A DNA stretch of 9,262 bases, taken from an uncultured Chloroflexaceae bacterium. Its GTDB lineage: Bacteria > Chloroflexota > Chloroflexia > Chloroflexales > Chloroflexaceae. The stretch covers positions 1 to 9,262 of the forward strand of contig CAKZQX010000625.1 in assembly GCA_937141995.1 (NCBI GenBank), in the 5' to 3' direction. The notes beneath the pieces are model-generated. The model was not told the origin of the DNA, did no database searches, and worked only from the letters and a program-made list of their open reading frames with translations. Within the stretch, counting starts at the first letter, position 1; every line of letters starts with the position of its first letter. This document shows positions 1 to 7,903 of the stretch, one piece after another. The position numbers and the translations under genes are program-made.

Positions 1-3000
1 TGCCCGATCTGCCGATCCAGTATGCCGACTTTGCGCAGTGGCAGCGCCGGCGGCGCCGGGGCGCGCTCCTGGAGGTACAACTGGCCTACTGGAAAGCCCA
101 ACTGACCGACTGCCCGACCCTGCTTCCACTGCCGACCGACTATCCACGCCCGCCGGTGCAGTCCCTGCGTGGTGGGCTCTACCGGCAGCCACTGCCGGCA
201 GCCCTGGTTGCGCGGCTCAAGGAGGTGAGCCAGGCCGAAGGATGTACGCTTTTTATGGCAATGACGGCCGCATTCGCTACGCTGCTGGCGCGCTATACCG
301 GCCAGAACGATATCGTGATCGGCTCCCCCGTGGTTGAGCGTGGGCGTAGCGAGATTGAACATCTGATTGGCTTTTTCGTCAACAACCTGGTGCTGCGGCT
401 AGATCTGGCGGGCAACCCTGGGTTCCGCGAACTGCTCCGGCGCACGCGTGAGGTGGCGTTGGGCGCTTATGCGCATCAGGATGTGCCCTTTGAGCAGGTG
501 ATTGATCTGCTGCGCCTGGAGCGTGACCTGAGCTATCAACCGCTCTTCCAGGTTGCGCTGGCGATGGAACTTGAGCCATTCCGCGGCCTGGATCTGCCCG
601 GCGCACACGGGGAACATCTGGAGGTTGTCACCGGCGGTGCCTGGTTTGACCTCTCGCTGGTGTTGGAAGAGCGGGCCGAGGGGCTGGTCGGGGCATGGGA
701 ATATGCGACCGATCTATTTGCGGAGCCGACGATCCGCCGCATGGCCGACCACTTCGAGCAACTACTTCAGCAACTCTGCGCCAACCCGGAACAACCTGTC
801 GGCACACTGTCGCTGCTCACCCCGACTGAACGACAGCAGATCCTGGTTGACTGGAATGCGACCAGTGCCGACTATCCCCGCGACGCCTGCATCCATCAGT
901 TAATCGAGGCACAGGTTGCCCGCACTCCGGATGCTATCGCCGTTATCGCGGGTGATCGGCACCTGAGTTATCGGGAGTTAAACCGGCAGGCCAACCATCT
1001 GGCGCACCAGTTGCAGGCGTGGGGCGTGGGGCCGGATGTGCTGGTGGGCCTCTGTGTAGAACGTTCGCCGGCCATGGCGGTCGGCTTGCTGGGCATTCTC
1101 AAAGCCGGGGGCGCATATGTGCCGCTCGATCCGGCCTATCCGCATGAGCGACTGGCCCTGATGCTGGCGGACGCCGGGGTAACGCTGCTGGTGACGCAGC
1201 CGCATCTGCGGGAGCATCTGCCGCCCCTCACCGCCGAGGTAATCTCCCTGGACCCGGATGCGCCGATACCGGGTGAGTGGGACAACCCGGTCAGCGCCGT
1301 GCAGCCCGAGAACCTGGCCTACGTGATCTACACCTCCGGCTCAACCGGCACCCCCAACGGCGTGCTGGTTCCGCACCGTGCCCTGGTCAACCATAACACG
1401 TCGATTGCGCGCCGCTGTGAAATCCAGGCCGGTGATCGCATCCTCCAGTTTGCCTCGCTCAGTTTTGACGCCTCGGCGGAAGAGATCTTCCCTGGCTGGC
1501 TCTGCGGCGCAACGCTGGTCTTGCGCACCGATGCGGCGCTGGCTTCCTTCAATAGTTTTGATCAGTTTATCGCGCAGCATGGGATTACCATTCTGGATCT
1601 GCCGACTGCCTACTGGCATGCCTGGGTGCGCCACCTGGAACAGACCCGGGCTACGCTTCCGAACACACTCCGACTGGTAATCGTCGGCGGTGAGGCGGCC
1701 CTGCCGGAACGCTATGCTACGTGGCAGGCGCTGGCCGGCGCACATATTCGCTGGATCAACTCCTACGGCCCCACCGAGGCAACCATTGTCGCAACCATCT
1801 TTGCCCCCGATCCGGCGCAGGTGGAGCAGTTCAGCGGTAGCATGCCGATTGGTCGTCCGCTGGACAATGTGCAGGTCTACATTCTGGATCAGGCGCGCAA
1901 CCCGGTGCCGATTGGTGTCTCCGGCGAACTACACATTGGTGGCGCGGGCCTGGCGCGTGGCTACCTCAATCGCCCGGATCTGACCAGCGCGCGGTTTATT
2001 GACCTGGAGATGGGTGACTGGGACTCGGCGACCGGGGCAACCATTTCGGATCGCCCGATACGGCTCTACCGCACCGGCGATCTGGCGCGCTACCGGGGCG
2101 ATGGTACTATCGAGTTTCTGGGGCGGATCGACCAGCAGGTTAAGATTCGCGGCTTTCGCATTGAGCCCGGCGAGATCGAAACGCTGCTGGGGCAGCATCC
2201 CGCAGTAGCCACAGCCGTGGTTGTGGCGCGTGAGGAAACGCTGGGGGAGTGGCGACTGGTAGCCTATGTCGTGCCGGCAGATGCCGAGCAGCGTTTACTC
2301 ATTCCCACCCTGCGCAGCTTCTTGCAGGAGCGGCTCCCTGACTATATGCTCCCGTCGGCCTTTGTGCAGCTTGCGGCGCTCCCACTGACCCCCAGCGGCA
2401 AACTTGACCGTGATGCGCTGCCGCTCTTCGATCCGGCAACGCGGCAAGATCAGACGGGCTACACGGCCCCGCGTAATTCGGTTGAGGCTACCCTCGCCGA
2501 TATCTGGGCCGATGTGCTGCGCCTGGAGCGGGTGAGTATTCAGGATAACTTCTTTGCCCTCGGCGGTCACTCGCTGCAGATTATGCATCTGATCACCCAA
2601 ATTGAGGCTGCCCTGCCCTATCCGGTCGCCATCAAAGATATCTTTCTCTACCCAACAATTGCCGGCCTCGCCGAAGTGTTGGCACAGCGTTCTCCACTCC
2701 CGGCCGACTCCGCAACTGCCCAGCCTCAACTTGAGATTGACCGGACAGAGCGGCGGGAAAGCGTGCCACATGCCGGATCGGCCCTTACGCTTGAACTACG
2801 GCCGCTCCTGCCTCTCTTTGCCGTCCGTAAGCTTGCGCCGGTAGAAGCTGCAACCTTCGGCACCCTGCCCTTCCCCGGCCTGCCCCCCGCGCTACTGGAG
2901 CAATTCGGCGTGAGTCGCAGCACCGTAACACACGAGTGGTATGATAACCTTCCGGTCTTTGATGAGCTGTTAGCGACGCATCTAGGGCGGATTGCCCTCT

Positions 3001-3977
3001 TTACGCTGCCCCACTTTGATGACCAGTTGTACCAGGATCAGACCGGCCTGATCGCCAGTATCATCGAAGGGTTGGAAATGGCCCGCTGGCTGGGGGCGCG
3101 CGTCGTTTCACTGGCCGGGTTGATCCCGTCCGCCACGGATTATGGCCGCGCTATCGCCGCTGCACTTGCCGGGCGCGACGATCTGCCGCTGCTCTCAACT
3201 GGGCATGCAACTACCACCGCCGCAGTGATCCTGTCACTCGATCGCATCCTGGCGGAAAGCGGACGCGACATAACGCAAGAGCGGGTGGCGTTTCTGGGGC
3301 TAGGTTCAGTTGGTCTGGCTGCTCTCCGTCTGATGCTGCGTTGCCGACCACATCCGGAGACGCTTCTGCTCTGCGATATCTATCAGAAGCAGGCGGAACT
3401 GGAACTGCTGCAGCGGGAACTGGTCACTGCGTCGGGCTTTAAAGGAACGATACAGATCATTGCATCGCCGGGTGCCGTACCGTCTGAACTGTATACCGCG
3501 ACAACCATTGTTGGCGCGACCAACGTGCCGAACATCTTAGATATAACCCGCGTCAACTCCGGTACACTGATTGTTGACGACTCTGCGCCGCACTGTTTCG
3601 ATCCCGACCAGGCTCGCCGGCGGTTTGAAGCAGAGCAGGATATTCTCTTTACCGAAGGTGGTGTCGTCCAGGCTCCGCAGCCGATTACGGCTACGCGGTA
3701 CCTGCCGCGCCTGGCAGAGCGGGCCTTGCCCGCGCATGCGAAAGCGCTTTTGGCACACTACAACCCGCATGAGATAACCGGGTGTATTCTTTCCAGCCTG
3801 CTATCTGCCCATTTCGCCCACCTTCCGCCCACGCTGGGCTATGTCGATCTGGCGACTACGTTTGAACACTACACGACGCTGCGTCGTCTGGGATTTCGCG
3901 GAGCAGACCTGCACTGCGAAGGCTATACTTTCTCTGAATCGGAAGTTACCCGCTTTCGCCGACAATTTGGTACATGA
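1..3977 (+). CDS. Nonribosomal peptide synthetase (C-A-PCP) with C-terminal AAR-like reductase domain, 5'-partial
   Basis: The frame is open from base 3 with no stop, so the true start lies upstream and 1324 residues are visible. The GTG at 156 falls inside the condensation domain and is not a start. Order: condensation domain from its YADFAQWQ motif onward (IGSPVVERG, NNLVLRL, HQDVPFEQV; the HHxxxDG active site is upstream); adenylation domain about residues 297-810 (YTSGSTG at 443, FDAS at 488, NSYGPTE, YRTGDL, PSGKLDRD); carrier domain with LGGHSL, Ser857; then about 400 residues with a Rossmann GLGSVG at 1099-1104 and a candidate catalytic Cys1261. The protein should activate an amino acid, condense it with an upstream acyl or peptidyl donor, and release the product reductively. 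In the A3 motif the usual Lys is Asn452 (TPNG). The stop overlaps an ATG at 3974 as ATGA. NRPS identity is certain; the role of the last domain is inferred from motifs. Confidence 0.95.
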   Translation, partial: PDLPIQYADFAQWQRRRRRGALLEVQLAYWKAQLTDCPTLLPLPTDYPRPPVQSLRGGLYRQPLPAALVARLKEVSQAEGCTLFMAMTAAFATLLARYTGQNDIVIGSPVVERGRSEIEHLIGFFVNNLVLRLDLAGNPGFRELLRRTREVALGAYAHQDVPFEQVIDLLRLERDLSYQPLFQVALAMELEPFRGLDLPGAHGEHLEVVTGGAWFDLSLVLEERAEGLVGAWEYATDLFAEPTIRRMADHFEQLLQQLCANPEQPVGTLSLLTPTERQQILVDWNATSADYPRDACIHQLIEAQVARTPDAIAVIAGDRHLSYRELNRQANHLAHQLQAWGVGPDVLVGLCVERSPAMAVGLLGILKAGGAYVPLDPAYPHERLALMLADAGVTLLVTQPHLREHLPPLTAEVISLDPDAPIPGEWDNPVSAVQPENLAYVIYTSGSTGTPNGVLVPHRALVNHNTSIARRCEIQAGDRILQFASLSFDASAEEIFPGWLCGATLVLRTDAALASFNSFDQFIAQHGITILDLPTAYWHAWVRHLEQTRATLPNTLRLVIVGGEAALPERYATWQALAGAHIRWINSYGPTEATIVATIFAPDPAQVEQFSGSMPIGRPLDNVQVYILDQARNPVPIGVSGELHIGGAGLARGYLNRPDLTSARFIDLEMGDWDSATGATISDRPIRLYRTGDLARYRGDGTIEFLGRIDQQVKIRGFRIEPGEIETLLGQHPAVATAVVVAREETLGEWRLVAYVVPADAEQRLLIPTLRSFLQERLPDYMLPSAFVQLAALPLTPSGKLDRDALPLFDPATRQDQTGYTAPRNSVEATLADIWADVLRLERVSIQDNFFALGGHSLQIMHLITQIEAALPYPVAIKDIFLYPTIAGLAEVLAQRSPLPADSATAQPQLEIDRTERRESVPHAGSALTLELRPLLPLFAVRKLAPVEAATFGTLPFPGLPPALLEQFGVSRSTVTHEWYDNLPVFDELLATHLGRIALFTLPHFDDQLYQDQTGLIASIIEGLEMARWLGARVVSLAGLIPSATDYGRAIAAALAGRDDLPLLSTGHATTTAAVILSLDRILAESGRDITQERVAFLGLGSVGLAALRLMLRCRPHPETLLLCDIYQKQAELELLQRELVTASGFKGTIQIIASPGAVPSELYTATTIVGATNVPNILDITRVNSGTLIVDDSAPHCFDPDQARRRFEAEQDILFTEGGVVQAPQPITATRYLPRLAERALPAHAKALLAHYNPHEITGCILSSLLSAHFAHLPPTLGYVDLATTFEHYTTLRRLGFRGADLHCEGYTFSESEVTRFRRQFGT
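2787..3974 (+). other. AAR-like (acyl-ACP reductase family) domain fused to the NRPS C-terminus
   Basis: This domain, about 396 residues, follows the carrier domain and a short linker. Compared from memory with cyanobacterial acyl-ACP reductase (about 341 residues), it keeps the family order. A helical N-terminal region ends in STGHATTTA, matching TTGNTHTAY. Next come DITQERVAFLGLGSVG, matching DITQATVAVVGATGDIG (the NADPH-binding loop), and EGGVVQ, matching NGGVVE. A C-terminal helix carries Cys1261 in TGCILSSLL, matching FACFAEAMLL, where AAR has the cysteine that forms the acyl-thioester. In AAR this chemistry turns acyl-ACP into a fatty aldehyde with NADPH. Here the natural donor would be the neighbouring carrier-bound aminoacyl or peptidyl thioester. 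The region lacks the TGxxGxxG plus YxxxK pattern of ordinary NRPS terminal reductases. A shikimate-dehydrogenase-like oxidoreductase with another role remains possible. Confidence 0.7.
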
Positions 3978-3991
3978 CAGCAGCAGAAAAT

Positions 3992-3995
3992 GAGG
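3992..3995 (+). promoter_or_regulatory. Candidate ribosome binding site (GAGG) for the solute-binding lipoprotein
   Basis: GAGG sits 8 bases before the in-frame GTG at 4004. It favours that codon over ATG 3974, which has no purine-rich element upstream, and over ATG 4013, which is 17 bases away. The choice changes only the first few residues before the hydrophobic signal core. Confidence 0.45.
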
Positions 3996-4003
3996 CAATT
4001 ATC

Positions 4004-5803
4004 GTGGTTTCAATGCGACATATCTATCTGATAGGAATCCTGCTCCTCGGCATCACCGGTTGTACCAGTCTGGCGATGTCGCCGGCAGTCACACCAACTG
4101 CACAACTGAATCCTACCCCAACCACCGAACCCAGTCTGCGAGGGAGTGGCGGCACATTGCGGCTTATTTCCTGGGATGCGCCAACAACGCTCAATCCTCA
4201 TCTTTCTACCGGCAACAAGGATTTTGAAGCCAGCCGCATCATCTACGAACCCCTTGCCAGCTTTGATAAACATGACAACCTGGTTCCCATTCTGGCCGAA
4301 GCGATTCCCTCGCTGGAGAATGGCGATCTTGACCCGGATGGCCTGTCGGTCACATGGCGACTGAAACAGGGCGTGAAATGGTCGGATGGTGAAGATTTCT
4401 CGGCGGATGATGTCCTCTTTACCTACGATTTTATTACCAACCCGCTCATCGAGAGTTCGAGTGCATTTGCCTATGAAACGGTCAGTCGGGTCGAAGCGAT
4501 CGACCGCTACACGGTCAAAGTTCACTTTGCCGATCCCAATCCGGCCTGGTTTACACCGTTTGTGGGCATACCCGGTCAGATTCTGCCTGAGCACAAGTTT
4601 AGCGCCTACAATGGCGTGAATGCCAAAGATGCTCCGGCTAACTTTGGTACGAACAATGGTGACACCGTTGGCACCGGACCCTACCGGGTCGTCTCATTCA
4701 AACCCCAGGAAACGCTCTTTCTGGTGACAAAACTGGTGGAAACGAATAAGATTGTGTACGAGGTTAATCCATTTTTTCGTGAACCCGATAAACCCTACTT
4801 CTCCCGAGTTGAACTGCTCGGTGGGCGCGAACCGCATCAGGCAGCCCTGGCGGTGTTTACCAATACGACCCCCGAACGGGCCGATTATGCCTTCGATCTG
4901 CAGGAGTCACCCGACGAGTTGCAAGATCTGATTGCAGCGGGGCATGGCACACCCAACGTCAATTTTGGCAGCCGGTTGGTCTTCCTGGATCTCAATCGTA
5001 CCGATCCGACACAGGACTCCCGGTTGGGAACGGAGCATCCCTTTTTAAGCGACCTGCGTGTGCGACAGGCGCTGGCCTATGCCATAGACCGCGAAAAGCT
5101 TACTGAAGCTATCTATGGGCAGTTTGGGCATGCTGCGGACCAACTCGTCGTTGCGCCCGAAGAATACCACTCGTCCACGACAAACTACACATTTGACCAG
5201 GAGCAGGCCAGAACCCTGCTTGAAGCAGCCGACTGGATCGATACCGATGGCGATGGTATCCGCGATAAAGATGGCATGCCGCTTCGGTTTGCCTACGAGT
5301 CCTCAGTGAATTTTCGCGATTTGCAGCAGATGGTCCGCCGTGACTTGCGTGCTGTTGGCATAGAGATAGAGATCAAAACGGTTGATGTGGGCGTTTTCCT
5401 GGGTGATGATCAGTCCCATCCAGACTCAAGCGGGCGCTTTCTGGCCGATATGCAAACCTATGATATCTCGATGGATACCATCGATCCGGGTGCCTACCTG
5501 GGTTGGTGGAAATGTGATCAGATACCCCAGGCAGAGAACGAGTGGGTGGCCGGGATCAACGTCTCGCGCTGGTGCGATCCCGAATTCGACGATCTGCATG
5601 TGCGTGTTATGACCGAGATCGATAAGGTTGCGCGCCGCGAGTTAATTATAGAGATGAATGATCGGTTTATTGCAGACGTTGTCGCCATTCCCCTGGTGCA
5701 TGTAGCGGATATTTCCGGGATGCGCAACGATCTGGCCGGTGTAGAACTGACGCCGTGGGACGCCGATGTGTGGCAGATCAAAGACTGGAGGAGTCGTTCA
5801 TGA
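4004..5803 (+). CDS. Family-5 extracellular solute-binding lipoprotein (oligopeptide/dipeptide type)
   Basis: The product is a secreted, lipid-anchored ligand-binding protein of the SBP_bac_5 family (OppA/DppA type), which normally delivers peptides or similar solutes to an ABC permease. From a GTG start at 4004 the 599-residue protein begins with a short charged N-region, a hydrophobic stretch (IYLIGILLLG) and a lipobox ITGC, giving lipidated Cys20. A Pro/Thr-rich linker follows, then the family's opening features: GGTLRL, LNPHL, IIYEPLAS, WRLKQGVKWSDG and ADDVLFTYDF. A DTDGDGIRDKDG loop at 5240-5275 resembles a calcium-binding EF-hand loop. The GTG is chosen because GAGG lies 8 bases before it; ATG 3974 (ATGA overlap with the NRPS stop) and ATG 4013 are alternatives. 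No permease or ATPase gene follows, so a sensory role is possible. The ligand cannot be told from sequence. Confidence 0.93.
   Translation: MVSMRHIYLIGILLLGITGCTSLAMSPAVTPTAQLNPTPTTEPSLRGSGGTLRLISWDAPTTLNPHLSTGNKDFEASRIIYEPLASFDKHDNLVPILAEAIPSLENGDLDPDGLSVTWRLKQGVKWSDGEDFSADDVLFTYDFITNPLIESSSAFAYETVSRVEAIDRYTVKVHFADPNPAWFTPFVGIPGQILPEHKFSAYNGVNAKDAPANFGTNNGDTVGTGPYRVVSFKPQETLFLVTKLVETNKIVYEVNPFFREPDKPYFSRVELLGGREPHQAALAVFTNTTPERADYAFDLQESPDELQDLIAAGHGTPNVNFGSRLVFLDLNRTDPTQDSRLGTEHPFLSDLRVRQALAYAIDREKLTEAIYGQFGHAADQLVVAPEEYHSSTTNYTFDQEQARTLLEAADWIDTDGDGIRDKDGMPLRFAYESSVNFRDLQQMVRRDLRAVGIEIEIKTVDVGVFLGDDQSHPDSSGRFLADMQTYDISMDTIDPGAYLGWWKCDQIPQAENEWVAGINVSRWCDPEFDDLHVRVMTEIDKVARRELIIEMNDRFIADVVAIPLVHVADISGMRNDLAGVELTPWDADVWQIKDWRSRS
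5787..5793 (+). promoter_or_regulatory. Ribosome binding site (GGAGGAG) for the membrane receptor
   Basis: GGAGGAG lies inside the last codons of the solute-binding gene and 6 bases before ATG 5800. The ATG overlaps the upstream TGA, which indicates translational coupling. This fixes the start at 5800 (or the adjacent ATG at 5803). Confidence 0.8.
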
Positions 5804-7854
5804 TGAGTACCGATACACCAGACATGCCTGTATTTGAGACTCCCACCGTAGCAGACGCGGCTCCTGTCCCATCCGCGCGGGGCAACTGGCTGCGGAATCT
5901 GAACATCGGCAGCAAGCTGACCATCGGGTTCGGGTTACTGGTGGGGCTGACACTGCTGGTCTTTGGTATCAGTGCCTTTGCTGCACGCCAGGTAGCTCTT
6001 GCCCAGCAGCGGGTTGACGAGAGTTCCCAGGTTGTGCTGGCTTCATCGCGTGCCCATGCTAATCTGCTCAGAATGACCAGCAATGTACGCGGCTACCTGG
6101 CTCTGGGCGATCCCGCATTTCTCCAAAGCTATCAGGATGTGGAGCAGGAATTTCGCGGGAATCTCAGTGTATTAGGCCAGTTATCCGACCGGCCTGTGTT
6201 TGGCATGGAAAACCAGGAACGCCTGGATGTCCTGAAGCAGCAATTCAATGATTGGCAAACTCTGCCCGGTGAACTCTTTGCGCTGCGTGATGATCAAATG
6301 GAACGCGAACCGGCTTATAACTGGTTGAACACAGCCGGTGTTGCGGATGGCGGGCAGGTACTCATCATTATCAACGAGATGATCGAAGAACAGGCCCGGC
6401 GGGAACCTTCCATCGAGAACAATACGCTGCTGAAAGACATGGCGGCCTTTCAAAGCTCTTTTGCAGCGATGTTTTCCGGGTTGCGCGGGTATGTTACCAC
6501 CCGCAACCCCAACTTTCGCTACTATGAATATGAGGTAAATCTCGAGATTAATGATGATACCTGGGATACACTGGGTAAGCAGATGTATCTCCTTACGGAT
6601 ACCCAACAGGAGATGATGCGGAATATTGCGATTCATCGCCAGAACTTTATTAAAGAGGTACCGGAAGAAGCCTTTGCTATCCTGGAGAGTGATTCCTACG
6701 AATGGCGTCGGGATCTCTATACATTTGAAAAAGAGGTCGAGCCATTAACCAGTGAAATGGAGAGTCTGCTAAGTGCGATGACTGATAATCAGCAGGTAAC
6801 CCTGCAGCGTAATCTTACCCAGGCACGACAGACGCTCAATACGGCCGTAACGCACACCATGATTGTTGGCATTACTGCGGTCGTTCTTGGTATGATCCTG
6901 GCATTTGTCTTTCGCCAGACCATCGCCGGGCCGGTACGCCGCCTGACCGGCGTCGCCCGACAGATTGGCGGCGGCGATTTAAGCGTCCAGGCACCGGTTG
7001 AGTCCGGTGACGAAATCGGCATCTTTGCTCGCACATTTAATGATATGACCCGGCAGTTACGCCAGACGCTCTTCCAGATCCGCAAGGAGAAGAAGCGCGC
7101 CGATGATCTACTGCATGTGGTTATTCCAATCGGTGTAGCGCTTTCCTCAGAGCGCGATTTCAACCGATTGCTGGCAAACATCCTTTCAGAGGGAATGAAC
7201 TTTTGCCGGGCGGACCGGGGCTTACTCTTTCTGCGCGAAGAACGGGAGTTAAAACTGGTGATGCTGCGCAAAAGCTCCCAGGATACCCTTATCGACACGC
7301 AGATGCGGGCCGATCCACTGGCACATATTCCGCTGTATGATGCGGAAACCGGCGAAGTAGACAATCTGCATCCCGCGCCGTATGTTGCCTGTCGCGGTCA
7401 GTCGGTCAATGTTGGCGACCTCGCCGGTGCCGCTCCACCATTTAATTTCCCCCGGCTGATGCAGGTCGCAGCCGTGGATCATTACCAGGCTATTTCGCTC
7501 CTGGCAATTCCCCTGAAGAATAATCAGGATCAGGTGCTCGGCGTCCTGCAACTGCTCAATGCCCAGGATCAGGAAACCGGCCAGGTGATCCCCTTCGATG
7601 CCAATCTGCAGCAGATGATGGAGTCGTTTTCATCGCTGGCTGTTGCCGCACTCGAGTCCTACATTCGTGAACAGAACCTGCGCCAGGAAATTCAGCAACT
7701 GCGCATTGAGATTGACGAAAACAAACGCCAGGAGCAGGTGAATGAAATTGTTGACTCTGACTTCTTCCAGGATTTGCGCACCAAAGCGCATAACCTGCGC
7801 AACCGGCAACGGTCGGAGGTCAAACCCAACTCCGAGGGCCAGTCCGAGATATAA
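5800..7854 (+). CDS. Two-span membrane receptor: CHASE3-like outer domain, HAMP, GAF and charged coiled-coil tail
   Basis: A 684-residue signalling protein. Transmembrane segment 1 is about residues 40-62 and segment 2 about 354-371, enclosing roughly 290 residues of mainly helical outer domain. That domain has two CHASE3-like stretches (VRGYLALGDPAF from 96, LRGYVTTRNPNF from 228). A HAMP linker (about 372-428, with GDEIGIFARTFNDM) and a GAF domain (about 450-620, starting near ERDFNRLLANIL) follow. The end is a charged helix, about 628-672 (RIEIDENKRQEQ, DSDFFQDLRTKAHNLR). There is no histidine kinase, methyl-accepting, GGDEF/EAL, cyclase or phosphatase domain, so the signal probably passes through the tail to a partner. 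The start is ATG 5800, 6 bases after GGAGGAG and overlapping the binding-protein stop as ATGA. The upstream in-frame GTG at 5755 has no such support. The stimulus is unknown; the outer domain could read the neighbouring lipoprotein. Confidence 0.9.
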   Translation: MMSTDTPDMPVFETPTVADAAPVPSARGNWLRNLNIGSKLTIGFGLLVGLTLLVFGISAFAARQVALAQQRVDESSQVVLASSRAHANLLRMTSNVRGYLALGDPAFLQSYQDVEQEFRGNLSVLGQLSDRPVFGMENQERLDVLKQQFNDWQTLPGELFALRDDQMEREPAYNWLNTAGVADGGQVLIIINEMIEEQARREPSIENNTLLKDMAAFQSSFAAMFSGLRGYVTTRNPNFRYYEYEVNLEINDDTWDTLGKQMYLLTDTQQEMMRNIAIHRQNFIKEVPEEAFAILESDSYEWRRDLYTFEKEVEPLTSEMESLLSAMTDNQQVTLQRNLTQARQTLNTAVTHTMIVGITAVVLGMILAFVFRQTIAGPVRRLTGVARQIGGGDLSVQAPVESGDEIGIFARTFNDMTRQLRQTLFQIRKEKKRADDLLHVVIPIGVALSSERDFNRLLANILSEGMNFCRADRGLLFLREERELKLVMLRKSSQDTLIDTQMRADPLAHIPLYDAETGEVDNLHPAPYVACRGQSVNVGDLAGAAPPFNFPRLMQVAAVDHYQAISLLAIPLKNNQDQVLGVLQLLNAQDQETGQVIPFDANLQQMMESFSSLAVAALESYIREQNLRQEIQQLRIEIDENKRQEQVNEIVDSDFFQDLRTKAHNLRNRQRSEVKPNSEGQSEI

Positions 7855-7886
7855 ATTACGACAATGATGTTCATTCATACGCTACT

Positions 7887-7894
7887 AGAGGGAG
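7887..7894 (+). promoter_or_regulatory. Ribosome binding site (AGAGGGAG) for the glutaminase-like gene
   Basis: A purine-rich element in the 49-base gap after the receptor gene, with 9 bases between it and ATG 7904. No convincing promoter boxes are seen in this gap, so the gene is probably read from the upstream transcript. Confidence 0.75.
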
Positions 7895-7903
7895 CATAGC
7901 ATC

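Noticed and set aside
156..158. GTG as the start of the NRPS gene
   Set aside because: The same frame continues upstream to base 3 with a typical condensation-domain sequence (YADFAQWQ, AYWKAQL), so the gene begins before the window.
38..337. 99-residue open frame in another forward frame
   Set aside because: It lies wholly inside the NRPS condensation domain, is Pro/Ala/Gly-rich, and has no family features; it is a shadow of the real frame.
2787..3974. Ordinary SDR-type NRPS terminal reductase or thioesterase
   Set aside because: No N-terminal TGxxGxxG plus YxxxK pattern and no GxSxG nucleophile motif in a hydrolase context were found; the AAR-type motif order fits better.
5755..5757. GTG as the receptor start
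   Set aside because: It has no ribosome binding site at a suitable distance and would lengthen the overlap with the upstream gene; ATG 5800 has GGAGGAG at ideal spacing.
5800..7854. Chemotaxis receptor or histidine kinase
   Set aside because: After HAMP comes a GAF domain and a short tail. There is no methyl-accepting hairpin, no H-box and no ATPase motifs.
7863..7875. 13-base palindrome (AATGA-TGT-TCATT) before the glutaminase-like gene as an operator
   Set aside because: It is short and AT-rich, has no promoter boxes beside it, and could occur by chance.
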